From Palsa-504 sp963739135 (GTDB lineage Bacteria > Actinomycetota > Actinomycetes > Streptosporangiales > Streptosporangiaceae): a stretch of 64,000 nucleotides of DNA. The stretch lies in assembly GCA_963739135.1 (NCBI GenBank), contig CAVTZG010000022.1, positions 1 through 64,000 of the forward strand, given 5' to 3'. The position numbers and the translations under genes were made by a program. The notes below the pieces were generated by a model, which ran no database searches, had not been told where the DNA came from, and saw only the letters and a list, made by a program, of their open reading frames with translations. Positions within the stretch are counted from its first letter, which is position 1. Each line of letters begins with the position of its first letter. Below are positions 7,376-16,299 of this stretch, piece by piece.

Positions 7376-8912
7376 CTTGGCGGCGGCGGCCGGGCCGGCC
7401 CTGGCCGCCAGGCCGTGCCGCATCGCGAACATGGCCAGGCCAGCCCTGGTCGACACACCGCACTTGGCGTAGATGTGCACCGTGTGGGTGTGAACTGTGG
7501 ACGGCGAGATCACCAGGTCGGCGGCGATCTGGGGCTTGGTGCGGCCCGCCGCCAGCAGGCGCAGGACGTCCAGCTCACGCTCGGTCAGCCCGGCCGGCAG
7601 CGACGGCAGGACAGCCGATGACGTCCCCGCGGCCTCAAGCACGGCACGGACCGCGGCACGGTCCAGCGGAAGGCTGGCCAGAACCCGCGCCGCCTCGGCA
7701 GGCTCCAGGGCGGGCCGGTGCGGCCGCGCCTCGCCCAGCGCACAGAACACGTCGGCCGCGGCGAGCAGGCAAGCCGCCGCGTCCAGCTCGGCGCCGCCGA
7801 CGCCAGCCGGGTACCCGGACCCGTTCACACGCTCGTGGTGGCGGCACGCTATCAACCCCAGCGGGCCGAGCACCGCAGACCGGGCCAGGATCCGGCCCGT
7901 ATGGTACGGGTGCAGGCGCACCTGTTCCCATTCCTCAGCCCGCAGCGGACCCGGCCGCTCCCACACGCCAGCCGGCACCGCGACCCGGCCCAGGTCATGC
8001 ACCAGCCCGGCCCGCCAGACGGCCGTCGCGTCGGCGGGCGAGACCAGCCCGGCCGCCGCACGCGCCAGCGCGGCGACCCCTCGCGAGTGGCCGGTGAACC
8101 ACGGGCTCTTCAGGTCGGCGGCGTCCCCGAACCCGGCCAGGGCCTCATCCAAGGCCGCCTCGTCGCGGAACATGCGCCGGGGCCCGGGCTCGGCGTCGGC
8201 CACGGCCGCCCACACGTCGTCCGGGCTGCAGAGGGCCAGCAGCTCGCCCGGCGCGTCCGCGAAGACGGCGGCGATCTCCGGATCCAGCGCGCGTCCTGAC
8301 CAGCGAGCCACCGTCCGGGCCGCGACATCGCCGCCGCCGACCGCGTCGAACATCACGGCCGCATAGCCGACAGCCGCGAACCGCGACGCCTCGGCGACCT
8401 CCGCGCCAGCCCGGCCCGCCGGGACGCCGTGGCCGTCGAAACGCTCGAAACTGTCCAAAACAGCCCGCCGGACCGGCTCCGGCAGCCCCAGGCGAGCCGT
8501 CAGATCCGCGCCGACCTCGCAATCCGCCCGCGTCCCCTCCGCTTTCAGCCTCCCGACCCCGGCCGGGCCGCCCAGCGCCCGCAACCGCGCGGCATCAACC
8601 CAGGCCTGCCAGGAACTCCAGCGCCTCACCCGGCTCAGCCGGATCAATCAGGTCACCACGGGCACGGACCACGATGTCATCACCGCCGAACACAGCGGCG
8701 ATCTCATGCGACGTCGCAGCGCAGCCAGCGAACCGCATCAACGTGCCGTAGTAGACCTCACCCCGACGACGTTCATCAAGTCCCGCCCGCCTGGCCAGCT
8801 CCGTCGCCAGCAGGCACGCCCGCATCGCCTCGCCCGGCGGATGCCCGCGAGCCAGGTCACTCACCACCGACAGCGCCGCGACTACACCCGCCACGCCGAC
8901 CCTCTCCCCCAC
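7367..8912 (-). pseudogene. HD-GYP / LuxR-type regulator, frameshifted
   Basis: Two overlapping frames make one ~515-residue regulator. The N-terminal 105 residues (8595-8912; VVSDLARGHPPGEAM, YYGTLMRFAGC) match the usual start of actinomycete HD-domain LuxR proteins. The second frame then carries FERFDGHGVPAG, an HD segment (GLVHDLGRVAVP), HHERVNGSGYPAG and a C-terminal LuxR helix-turn-helix (LTERELDVLRLLAAGRTKPQIA). Removing one G in CTGGGTT near 8600 restores a single frame. HD-GYP domains usually hydrolyse cyclic di-GMP or related signals. It is either a fresh pseudogene or a sequencing indel. Confidence 0.85.
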
Positions 8913-9033
8913 ACCGCAAGTCTAAAGACCAGCACACGACCAGCCCGCCAAACAGGCAAACCACACGCGAGAACCCCCGACCGACCACCAGCGGGCACAG
9001 TCTTGGGGTGTTGGCGGGCGGGGGCCTGAGGTT

Positions 9034-9071
9034 TATGCTCGTTGCTAGGTGAGCCGGGAAGCCTGGTCGGC
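9034..9071 (+). promoter_or_regulatory. Promoter -10 and leader hairpin, copy 1
   Basis: TATGCT (9034-9039) with TTGGCG 17 bases upstream looks like a promoter. Thirteen bases on lies GCCGGGAAGCCTGGTCGGC (9053-9071), with a GCCG/CGGC stem closing an 11-base loop. Nearly the same block, at nearly the same distance from a TANNCT box, precedes the genes at 11891 and 16300. The mRNA would start almost at this hairpin. Gene start ATG is at 9109 with AGGAGG at 9099. Confidence 0.6.
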
Positions 9072-9108
9072 ACGTTCGTGACCGTTGAGCGTACCGCCAG
9101 GAGGCCCG

Positions 9109-9505
9109 ATGACCACGCCAACCGCACCCGCCGACACCACTCCCGCTGCAAGCGCGCCCGCTTCGCCGGCCGTACCGCCGGCGCCTGCTCCGCCGAGCTG
9201 GCCGTGGCGCCGGGCCGCGCTGATCCTGGCCGGGCCCGCGCAGCTGATCACCATTTCGGCGCTGTTGAGCGCCGACCCCGCTGGCCGCCACGTGGTGGTC
9301 GCTGCTGCTGGCCATCGTCCCGGCGCCGGTCGCCGCGGTGGCCGCGTTCGCCCCGGCCCCGGTCAGCCGGCTGGCTGCGGTGACCGGCGTGCTGGTCCTG
9401 GTCGCCAGCATCGCGGGCGGGATCTTGCACACCGGCCTGTTCTTCGTCCCGGCGCTCGTAGCGCTGGCCGTCGGCACCGTCAAGTTGTGGCGTGAGCAGC
9501 CGTGA
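9109..9505 (+). pseudogene. Small membrane protein, one-base frameshift
   Basis: It starts at ATG 9109 after AGGAGG (9099-9104) and a Pro/Ala-rich lead, then enters a hydrophobic segment (AALILAGPAQLITISALL). Near 9280 the hydrophobic reading moves to another frame (ATWWSLLLAIVPAPVAAVAAF, then SIAGGILHTGLFFVPALVAL) and ends at 9505. Removing one C from GACCCCGC rejoins the two as a ~131-residue protein with about four membrane segments. Function unknown. The stop overlaps the next start (GTGA), so it is coupled to the DUF4118 gene. Confidence 0.7.
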
Positions 9506-10281
9506 CCCGGACGGGGGTGTCCGCGGTGCCCGGTTACCTGACCCGGGACCGGCTGGCGGTGCTGGCCGGGCTGGCGGCGCCGCTGGTGCTGGCCGCCGTG
9601 CTGGTGCCGTTCCGGGCCAGTTTCCCGGATACCGACGCGGCGCTGGCCATGCTGCTGGTGGTGGTGGCGGTCGCGGCGAATGGGGACCGGCTGGCCGGGG
9701 TGCTGGCCGCGGTGTCGACCGCGGTGTGGTTTGACTTCTTCCTCACCCAGCCCTACGAGCGGTTCACCATCACCCGCCGGACCGACATCGAGACCACCGT
9801 CCTGCTGGTCGTGATCGGCGTGGCGGTCACCGAGATCGCCGTGTGGGGCCGCCGTCATTACGTGATCGCGAGCCGGCGGGCCGGTTACCTCGACGGCATC
9901 AACAACGCAGCGCGGGCGGTCGCGGCCGGCGGCTCCGCACCCGCCCTGATCGGCCAGGTCGGCAGCCAGCTTACGCAGCTGCTTTCGCTGCGGACCTGCG
10001 TCTTCCAGTACGGCGTCGCCGGGCTGGGCCGGCCCGCCCGGCTGCATCGCGACGGTTCGGTCACCTTCGGGCAACGGCGCTGGGCGGGGGACGGCGAGGG
10101 CTTCCCGGCGGGCACCGAGGTGGAGTTGCTGGTGGAAGGCGGCGGCATCTTCCAGGGCCGGTTCCTGATGACCCCGGCGCCCGGCGCGCGGCCCGCCCTG
10201 GAGCGGCGGCTGCTGGCGGTCGCGTTCGCTGATCAGGCCGGCGCCGCGCTGGCCAGCAGCCATCCTGTCGACCAGCGCTGA
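9502..10281 (+). CDS. DUF4118 membrane sensor-like protein
   Basis: The 259-residue protein has four N-terminal membrane segments (about 18-125) including FDFFLTQPYERFTITRRTD, the hallmark of the DUF4118 domain of KdpD-type sensor kinases. About 110 residues follow with a weak GAF-like look and no kinase domain. It may be a stand-alone membrane sensor of ion or osmotic state. The GTG start overlaps the preceding stop (GTGA), so translation is coupled. It shares the unit driven by leader copy 1 and precedes a cation antiporter. Confidence 0.8.
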   Translation: MTRTGVSAVPGYLTRDRLAVLAGLAAPLVLAAVLVPFRASFPDTDAALAMLLVVVAVAANGDRLAGVLAAVSTAVWFDFFLTQPYERFTITRRTDIETTVLLVVIGVAVTEIAVWGRRHYVIASRRAGYLDGINNAARAVAAGGSAPALIGQVGSQLTQLLSLRTCVFQYGVAGLGRPARLHRDGSVTFGQRRWAGDGEGFPAGTEVELLVEGGGIFQGRFLMTPAPGARPALERRLLAVAFADQAGAALASSHPVDQR

Positions 10282-10378
10282 CCGGAGGCTCACCACCGCC
10301 TGGCGGGCAGATGCGGGCGGGCGGGGAATGACATAGGTCCCGTCCTGGCTGAGGAAAGACATGCCGGAGGTTGCCTGA

Positions 10379-11821
10379 GTGCCGGGAATCGAGTTGTTCT
10401 GCGTGGGGGTCGTGGTGAGCCTGGCCGCGAGCTGGCTGCTGGTCTCCCGGCTGGAGCGGCTCGGGGAGCGGGCCGGGTTCTCCGAGGCCTGGCTGGGGCT
10501 GGTCGCCGCGCTGGCTGCTGACGCCCCGGAGATCACCTCGGCGGTGACCGCGCTGTCCCGTGGCCAGGCCGCCGTCGGGGCGGGGGTGGTGATCGGGTCG
10601 AATGTGTTCAACCTGGCGGCGCTGCTCGGGCTGGCCGCGGTGGTGGCCGGGTGGATCGGCTTCCACCGCCGGGTGGTGGTCCTGGCCGGGGTGCCCGCGG
10701 TGTGGATCGCGGCGGTGTGCCTGCTCACGGTGGCTTCGGCGGTGGGCCCGGCGGCCGGGCTGGCCCTGACCGCAGTGGTGCTGGTGCCGTACGTGACGGT
10801 GCTGGGGATGCGCCGCGCGCGGATGGAGCGGCTGCGGTTGCCGGCCCGGTGGGTCCGGTGGCTGGTCGCGGCGGTGCACGAGGAGGAGGCCGAGCTCGCC
10901 GAGGCGATCCGGCCCCGCCGGGGCACCTGGCGTGACGCGATCGCCGCGGCCGCGGCGCTGATCGCGGTGGTCGGCGCGAGCACGGTGATGGAGGTGGCCG
11001 CCACGACCGTGGGCCGCCGGTACGCGGTCGCGGACATCGTGGTGGGCGGGCTGGTGCTGGCCGTGGTGACCAGCTTGCCGAACGCGGTGTCGGCGGTGTA
11101 CCTGGCCCGGCGGGGCCGCGGCGCCGCGGTGCTGAGCATCGCCCTGAACAGCAACGCGATCAACGTGGTGGCCGGGCTGCTGATCCCCGCGTGCCTGGCC
11201 GGGCTGGGCCCGCGTTCGGGACAGGGCACCCTGGTGGCCGCGTGGTATGCGGGCCTGACTCTGTTCGCGCTCGCGCTGGCGTTCCGCGGCCGCGGCCTGG
11301 GCCGCCTGCCCGGCGCGGCGATCATCGCGGGTTACCTGGCGTTCGTGACCGCGCTGGTCATCACCGTGGAGCAGGGCAGCGTCGGCCCGGCTACGGCCGT
11401 GTTCCCGGCCGCCGTGATCACCGCGGCCGGCGCACTGCTGCTCACCTGGCCCCGGCGGGCCGGGCCGGCCGTCCCGGGCGGGCTGTGGCAGCGGGAGTCG
11501 GTGCTGCCCGGCTGGAGCGTCGGCCGCCTGTGGCGGCTCAGCCTCATCTTGTGCGGTGTGATAGCGGCCTGCGACGCGGCCAGCGGCCCGCACCTGATCC
11601 TGATCGGCCTGCTGATCACCGGGCCGATGGCCGCGCTGCTGACCGGCCGGTGGGCGCTGACCGCCGCGGCCAGCTGCCTGGCCATCGCGCTCGGGGTCGC
11701 GCTCGGCGTCCCGGACCAGATCTTCGCCACCGCCACCCAGTACCTGTTCCTGGCCGCCGTCACGGCCGCCGGGACGGCCGCCACCGCCGGCGCGGCGGTC
11801 CTGCAGCACCGCCGCCCCTGA
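10379..11821 (+). CDS. CaCA-type cation antiporter with extra C-terminal membrane domain
   Basis: The 480-residue protein has the two inverted alpha repeats of Ca2+/cation antiporters: DAPEITSAVTALSRGQAAVG with GSNVFNLAALLG (about 42-82), and TSLPNAVSAVYLARRG with ALNSNAINVVAG (about 240-275). Such proteins exchange Ca2+ or other cations for Na+, K+ or H+. After residue ~380 there is a four-helix segment (CDAASGPHLILIGLLITGPMAALLTGRWALT) of the kind seen at the N-terminus of some actinomycete PP2C phosphatases. A similar segment occurs in the ORF at 13981-14805. GTG start with GGAGG 8 bases upstream. Confidence 0.88.
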   Translation: MPGIELFCVGVVVSLAASWLLVSRLERLGERAGFSEAWLGLVAALAADAPEITSAVTALSRGQAAVGAGVVIGSNVFNLAALLGLAAVVAGWIGFHRRVVVLAGVPAVWIAAVCLLTVASAVGPAAGLALTAVVLVPYVTVLGMRRARMERLRLPARWVRWLVAAVHEEEAELAEAIRPRRGTWRDAIAAAAALIAVVGASTVMEVAATTVGRRYAVADIVVGGLVLAVVTSLPNAVSAVYLARRGRGAAVLSIALNSNAINVVAGLLIPACLAGLGPRSGQGTLVAAWYAGLTLFALALAFRGRGLGRLPGAAIIAGYLAFVTALVITVEQGSVGPATAVFPAAVITAAGALLLTWPRRAGPAVPGGLWQRESVLPGWSVGRLWRLSLILCGVIAACDAASGPHLILIGLLITGPMAALLTGRWALTAAASCLAIALGVALGVPDQIFATATQYLFLAAVTAAGTAATAGAAVLQHRRP

Positions 11822-11833
11822 CCGCCGTCCGGA

Positions 11834-11869
11834 TAAGCTGACGGTGGCGCGCCGGGAAGTCTGGTCGGC
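11834..11869 (+). promoter_or_regulatory. Promoter -10 and leader hairpin, copy 2
   Basis: TAAGCT (11834-11839) is followed 11 bases later by GCCGGGAAGTCTGGTCGGC (11851-11869). This equals copy 1 except for one loop base. The antiporter ATG lies 22 bases on. The same stem GCCG/CGGC is kept. Confidence 0.6.
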
Positions 11870-11890
11870 ATCCATCATGAGGACTTTCTG

Positions 11891-13483
11891 ATGGAGGTCA
11901 GCAGCGTGCGCGGGGTCGAGACCATCTTGTTCCTGGTCGTGCTGGGCACGGTGGTCGCCGCGTTCGCGGGCCGGCTTCGAGTCCCGGCGCCGTCCCTGCT
12001 GGTGATCGCCGGGGTGGCCGTCGCCCCGCTGCCGGGGTTCCCGCCGGTCCATGTGCCACCTGACGCCGTCAGCCTGGTGGTGCTGCCGCCGCTGCTGTAC
12101 GCGGCCAGTGAGGAACTGCCATGGCGTGACCTGCGGGCGGTGTGGCGGCCGGTGGCCGTTCTCGCGGTCGGCCTGGTGCTGGCCTCAGCGGCGGCGGTCG
12201 CCGCCGTGGCGTGGGCGGTGGCGGCGGTCCCGGTGAGCCTGGCCTTCGTGCTCGGGGCGGTGCTGGCCAGCACGGACCCGGTGGCGGTCAGCGCGCTGGG
12301 GCGGCGGCTGTCGCTGCCGCCGAAGGTGCAGGCTCTGGTGCAGGCCGAAAGCCTGTTCAACGACGCGACCAGCCTGGTGCTGTTCCAGATCGCCGTGTCC
12401 TTCGCGGTGGCGGGCACAGCCAGCACCAGCGTGGCCGGAGGCGTGCTGCACGGCGCCGGGCAGTTCGCGGTCCTGGCGGCCGGCGGCGCGGCGGTGGGAG
12501 GCGTGATCGCGGCCGGGGTCATCCCGGTGCGCCGCCGCATCACCGATCCGGTGCTGGAAACCGTGCTCGCGCTGATCACCCCGTATGCGGCGTACGTGGC
12601 CGGCGAGGTGCTGCACGTGTCGCCGGTCATGGCGGTGATCGTCGCCGGGCTGGCCATCGGCGCCCGGCGGGAGCGGATCACCACCGCGCAGACCCGGCTG
12701 CAGCTGCACTCGGTCTACCAGACGGTCATCTTCCTGCTGGAAAGCGTCGTGTTCAGCCTCATCGGCCTGCAGCTGCCGACCCTGATCCGTGACCTGTCCC
12801 GGACCCAGGCGTGGCCGGCCGAGGCGCTCGCGCTGACCGGGACGCTGATCGTGATCCGGATCGTGTGGGTATTCCCGCTGTCCGCGATCATCCAGCGGCG
12901 CAGCGGCGCCCGGCGCCCGTCCTGGCCGGTGCCCGCCGTGGTGTCCTGGGCCGGGACGCGCGGGGTGGTGCCGCTGGCCGCGGCGCTGTCGATCCCGCTG
13001 ACCACCGCCAGCGGAGCCCCGCTGCCGCAGCGTGACCTGATCCTGGTGCTCGCCACTACGGTGATCGTGGTCTCGCTCGTCGTACAAGGGCTCACCCTGG
13101 AACCGCTGGTCCGCCTCGCCGGGATTGCCCGGCCCGACGCTACGCGCCATGAGCAGACCGTGGCCCGGCTGCGGCTGGCCGAGGCCGCGCTGGCCCGGCT
13201 CGACGAGCTCGCCGCCGGCGACTGCGCCGCCGATGACGTCATTGACCGGGCCCGCACCAGCCTGCAGGCCAGGATCGGGCACACCCGGGCCCGCATCGAC
13301 GGGACCCGGGCCCCGGAGCCGGACGGGCTGACCGACCGGGAACTGCGCCGCGACCTCAACGCCGCCGAGAACGCCGAACTCGCCCGCCTCTACGACAACG
13401 GCACCATCAGCCAGGCCACCCGCCAGCAACTGCAACGCGGCCTGGACCTGGAAACCACCCGTCTCAGCGGCGAGCAACACTGA
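11891..13483 (+). CDS. Na+/H+ antiporter, CPA1 family
   Basis: A 530-residue membrane protein with about 12 hydrophobic segments and the CPA1 signatures: PPLLYAASEELPW, the unwound-helix motif STDPVAVSALGRRL (about 130-145) and the ion-binding AESLFNDATSLVLF (about 157-170) with the Asn-Asp pair. It exports Na+ (or K+) against H+. A cytosolic helical tail of ~110 residues (VARLRLAEAALARLDEL onward) follows. ATG start with GAGG upstream. It is preceded by the shared leader hairpin. Confidence 0.92.
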   Translation: MEVSSVRGVETILFLVVLGTVVAAFAGRLRVPAPSLLVIAGVAVAPLPGFPPVHVPPDAVSLVVLPPLLYAASEELPWRDLRAVWRPVAVLAVGLVLASAAAVAAVAWAVAAVPVSLAFVLGAVLASTDPVAVSALGRRLSLPPKVQALVQAESLFNDATSLVLFQIAVSFAVAGTASTSVAGGVLHGAGQFAVLAAGGAAVGGVIAAGVIPVRRRITDPVLETVLALITPYAAYVAGEVLHVSPVMAVIVAGLAIGARRERITTAQTRLQLHSVYQTVIFLLESVVFSLIGLQLPTLIRDLSRTQAWPAEALALTGTLIVIRIVWVFPLSAIIQRRSGARRPSWPVPAVVSWAGTRGVVPLAAALSIPLTTASGAPLPQRDLILVLATTVIVVSLVVQGLTLEPLVRLAGIARPDATRHEQTVARLRLAEAALARLDELAAGDCAADDVIDRARTSLQARIGHTRARIDGTRAPEPDGLTDRELRRDLNAAENAELARLYDNGTISQATRQQLQRGLDLETTRLSGEQH

Positions 13484-13980
13484 CACGACCCGGCCACAGC
13501 CAACCGGGCAGCGAGACGGCACCGACCCGGGCCAGAGACGGTGAACACCAGCCATACTGCTGTTTCGGGTGGTGATGTGGCCGTCGGCGAAAAGGCCGAC
13601 GCCGGCCCAGCCGCCGCGTCGGTTGACAGGCCCCGGCGCCGTCCCGGTTCTCCTCGCACACCACGAGCACGGCCACCGCCCGTCCCCGCCCAGCCACATC
13701 CGGCACGTCGCCAACCACCGGCCCGCACCCCCGTCTGGCCTCCCCACGCCGGGCTCAGCACCAGGCAGCCCGCCCGCGCGGGGGCGCAGGACCGGAGCAG
13801 GGCAACTTCCGCAGACTAGCCAGGCTCATTGAGGGGCTGGCAGTACCGCACGCCACCTGTCCTGGAGCGCTGCCTGACCTTCGGCCGCCACACGGCCGCC
13901 CTGTAGGCCTCGCCAGTGATCTGCGGCGAGCCCCGACGCCAGCCGCCGCCGACCGTGCGTGCCCGTGAGCCCGCCGGCAG
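13484..13980. other. Intergenic gap, 497 bases
   Basis: No gene recognised. It holds one hairpin (GTCGGC-GAAAAG-GCCGAC, 13583-13600), which could end the antiporter transcript although no T-run follows. The remaining open frames are low-complexity Pro/Ala/Arg shadows. Confidence 0.5.
13583..13600 (+). terminator. Possible terminator hairpin
   Basis: GTCGGC and GCCGAC form a perfect 6-bp stem with loop GAAAAG, about 100 bases after the antiporter stop. There is no U-tract, as is common in actinomycetes. Confidence 0.4.
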
Positions 13981-14805
13981 TCAGTAGTTCTTCGCCGTGG
14001 CCCGGCTCGCCTCAGCAGCCAGCCGGGACTCGAGCGCCTTGAGGCCCTTCAGCGGCGCCGCCGCCTTCAGCAGACCGCTAATCCCTACCGCCGAGCGCGC
14101 GTTATTGCCAGCGTCGTAGATCGCGATAACGTAATCGAGGTACAGGTCGGCCGGATCCGCGCAGACCGGTGGGCCGGCCAGGGCAGCGGCCAGCGCAGCA
14201 GGCATCAGCTTGTTCAGCGCTGACCTCATGGCCGCCGCGTTCCCAGATTCCTCAGCGGCCTGGGCGGCGCTCACCGCGGCCTGCAGCCTGTTCTGCTCGG
14301 CCAGTGCCGGGCCGTGCTGCCAGGCCTGGTATTGCTGGCGGCAGGAGACCGGCCGCGCCGCTGCCGGGGCAGGGCGGGTAGACGATGACGACGCCGCCGG
14401 GCTGCCGCAGGCCGTGGCCAGGGACGCAGTTACCATTAGCGACAGGCCGGTGCGGATGGTAACGACGAGTGCCAGGGTGCTGGTCACCGCCACCAGCACC
14501 GCCAGGCCGATAAGAAACGCCTCCAGCCGGGTGCCCCAGATCCCATCCGGGATCCCCAGCACCACGACAAGACAGAACGCCCAGGCTCCGGCCACCGCCG
14601 TCCGCAGCCAGCGGCCGGTGAACAGAACACAACATGGGCCGATCAGGGCGAAGCCGCTCAGGACAATCCGCCGGCCCGTCGATGCATCCACGACGGCGAC
14701 CAGCGAGGACCACGCCAGGCCCAGCTGCCACAACAACACGGCCCGCGGCTCAGACAACGCCCAGGTGCCCCGGCAGCGTCGGCTAAACGCCGGCGAAGGA
14801 CCCAC
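13981..14805 (-). CDS. Chimeric ORF: membrane domain joined to lipoprotein-like part
   Basis: The first ~120 residues carry the same four-helix domain as the antiporter C-terminus (VDASTGRRIVLSGFALIGP, LFTGRWLRTAV, LGIPDGIWGT). The frame then passes into TGLSLMVTASLATACGSPAA, which looks like a lipoprotein signal peptide with a lipobox before Cys. A Ser/Ala/Pro linker and a helical 140-residue domain with two further Cys follow. An internal lipobox is not expected in one protein, so two genes have probably been fused by deletion. The start is unsure: GTG 14805 or a TTG ~50 bases downstream. The helical domain is unrecognised. Confidence 0.55.
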   Translation of the reverse strand: MGPSPAFSRRCRGTWALSEPRAVLLWQLGLAWSSLVAVVDASTGRRIVLSGFALIGPCCVLFTGRWLRTAVAGAWAFCLVVVLGIPDGIWGTRLEAFLIGLAVLVAVTSTLALVVTIRTGLSLMVTASLATACGSPAASSSSTRPAPAAARPVSCRQQYQAWQHGPALAEQNRLQAAVSAAQAAEESGNAAAMRSALNKLMPAALAAALAGPPVCADPADLYLDYVIAIYDAGNNARSAVGISGLLKAAAPLKGLKALESRLAAEASRATAKNY

Positions 14806-15159
14806 GCGAGGGACAATACCGGGAATGCCACCCCCGATCGGCAGCTTTGCCGCAATGCCGTGTTAAACAGTGCTATCACTGCTGAGGACGCTGCTGCGGC
14901 TACGGGCTTGGATCCGCCAATTCCGGTTACGGGCTGTCCCGGCGCGCCACCAGAACTCGCCGCGGCGCTGGACACCCTCGACCAGCCCGCCGACAGCTAT
15001 ATCGCTCAGGCAGCGTCCCTACCGCAGCCTGAGGATTCCGTCACGGTCCGCGCACAACAGCGAGGCCAGGCCTCCGGCATGCCCGCTGGCTGGCGGCACG
15101 TCATCACCTGCCGTGACACTCAGGACAAGAGTGAGAACCCTACACCGACGGTGCCAAAG
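14806..15159. other. Gap without a recognised gene
   Basis: About 350 bases. The only long plus-strand frame (from 14860) has poor third-position GC, unlike neighbouring genes. I see no promoter or repeat worth naming. Confidence 0.45.
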
Positions 15160-15345
15160 ACGACCAGATGGGCACCGCGCTGCTGTCGGCAGTCAGCAAC
15201 GATCTGCGCACCCCGCTCAGCTCGGCCATGGCCGCCATCGAGAGCCTGGCCAACCCTGATATCACCTCGCCCGGCTCGACCGCCTGGTCGCCAACCTGCT
15301 GCCTGCAAGCGGGTTTGCGGACGGCTGGCAGATCCCACCCTCCAA
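15160..15345 (+). pseudogene. Histidine kinase relic (HisKA fragment)
   Basis: The frame reads ALLSAVSNDLRTPLSSAMAAIESL, the dimerisation/phosphoacceptor helix of a KdpD-like sensor kinase, then a shifted frame with LDRLVANLL, the end of the same helical pair. The phosphoacceptor His of the usual SHDLRTPL motif is Asn here. No ATPase domain follows and no start is visible. It is a fragment. Confidence 0.7.
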
Positions 15346-15354
15346 GTCAGCGGC

Positions 15355-15988
15355 ATGGTGCTGATCGCCGCCACCGGCCTGGCCGCCGTGGTGTCCCTGG
15401 CGGTCCGGTACCGGCAGGGCCTGCACGGCCGAGCGTGCGCAGCTGAGGCGGCTGGTCTACGCGGGTCTCCCGGTCCTGGCGGCGGCCCTGATCGGCCTGG
15501 GGCCGGTCGTATGGATCATGGGGGCCGGGCACCGCGACCACCAACCTGCAGAACACGATGGCCAGCGGGACCGTCGCGCTCCTCCCGGTGGCCGTCGGCA
15601 TCGCCGTCCTGCGGTACCGGCTGTACGACATCGACCGGGTCATCTCCCGGACCCTGGCCTACGCGATCGTCACCGGCCTGCTGGCCGGGATCTACGCCGG
15701 CCCGGTCCTGCTGGCCACCCAGGTGCTCCGGATCCACAACGCGGTCGCCGTGGCCGCCGCCACGCTGATCGCCGCGGCCCTGTTCAGCCCGGTGCGGCGG
15801 CAGGTGCAGCGCGGGGTGGACCGGCGGTTCAACCGGGCCAGGTATGACGCCGAACCACGGTGGCCGCGTTCGCGGCACGGCTCAAAGACACCGTCGGCCT
15901 GGACACGGTCCAGGCCGACCTGGCCCGTACTGTGCAGCAGACCTTCGAGCCCGCCCATATCTCGGTATGGATCAGCGAACGCAAGTGA
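15355..15988 (+). pseudogene. Membrane sensor relic with multiple frameshifts
   Basis: Across three or four frames the sequence reads VLIAATGLAAVVSLAVRYR, then TAERAQLRRLVYAGLPVLAAAL, LQNTMASGTVALLPVAVGIAVLRYRLYDIDRVISRTL, RRQVQRGVDRRFNRARYDAE and VAAFAARLKDTVGLD...ISVWISERK. This is the C-terminal part of a widespread actinomycete seven-helix sensor-like protein. Frame breaks near 15430, 15530 and 15856 disable it. The 5' part is missing and it abuts the kinase relic. Confidence 0.8.
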
Positions 15989-16216
15989 GACCGGCTTCCA
16001 TCGGCTCCGCCCTCCATCGTCACGCCCCGGCAGGACGCGGCATCACCAACCCAGCCTCTCCTAAACCGTACGGCCCCTGCCGGTATCGGCCACCTATCAT
16101 CGGGCGGCCGGCGAGCGCGACGTCACCAGCTCGTACGGGCAGGCCGCCCTTTTTGGCCCTGCGTGGGGAATCTCGCCCGATTCAGCAAGTCAGGGACAGG
16201 CCACTGTAATGCGGTC

Positions 16217-16253
16217 TAGTCTCGTGGCCACGTGAGCCGGGAGCCTGGTTGGC
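16217..16253 (+). promoter_or_regulatory. Promoter -10 and leader hairpin, copy 3
   Basis: TAGTCT (16217-16222) lies 13 bases before GCCGGGAGCCTGGTTGGC (16236-16253). Relative to copy 1, one A is missing from the loop and the closing arm is TGGC, so a G-C pair becomes a G-U pair and the stem is kept. The glycosyltransferase ATG lies 46 bases downstream. Confidence 0.55.
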
Positions 16254-16299
16254 GTTGGTTTTGGTGTGTCGGCACACAAGAAGCTGAGGGAATCCGGCC

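Noticed and set aside
9034..9071. Leader hairpin as a cobalamin, fluoride or c-di-AMP riboswitch
   Set aside because: None of the hallmark conserved boxes that I know for these classes is present and the leader is too short. Kept as an unassigned element.
8857..11325. 822-residue minus-strand ORF
   Set aside because: Ser/Thr/Ala/Arg-rich shadow across three real plus-strand genes and the leader; no domain.
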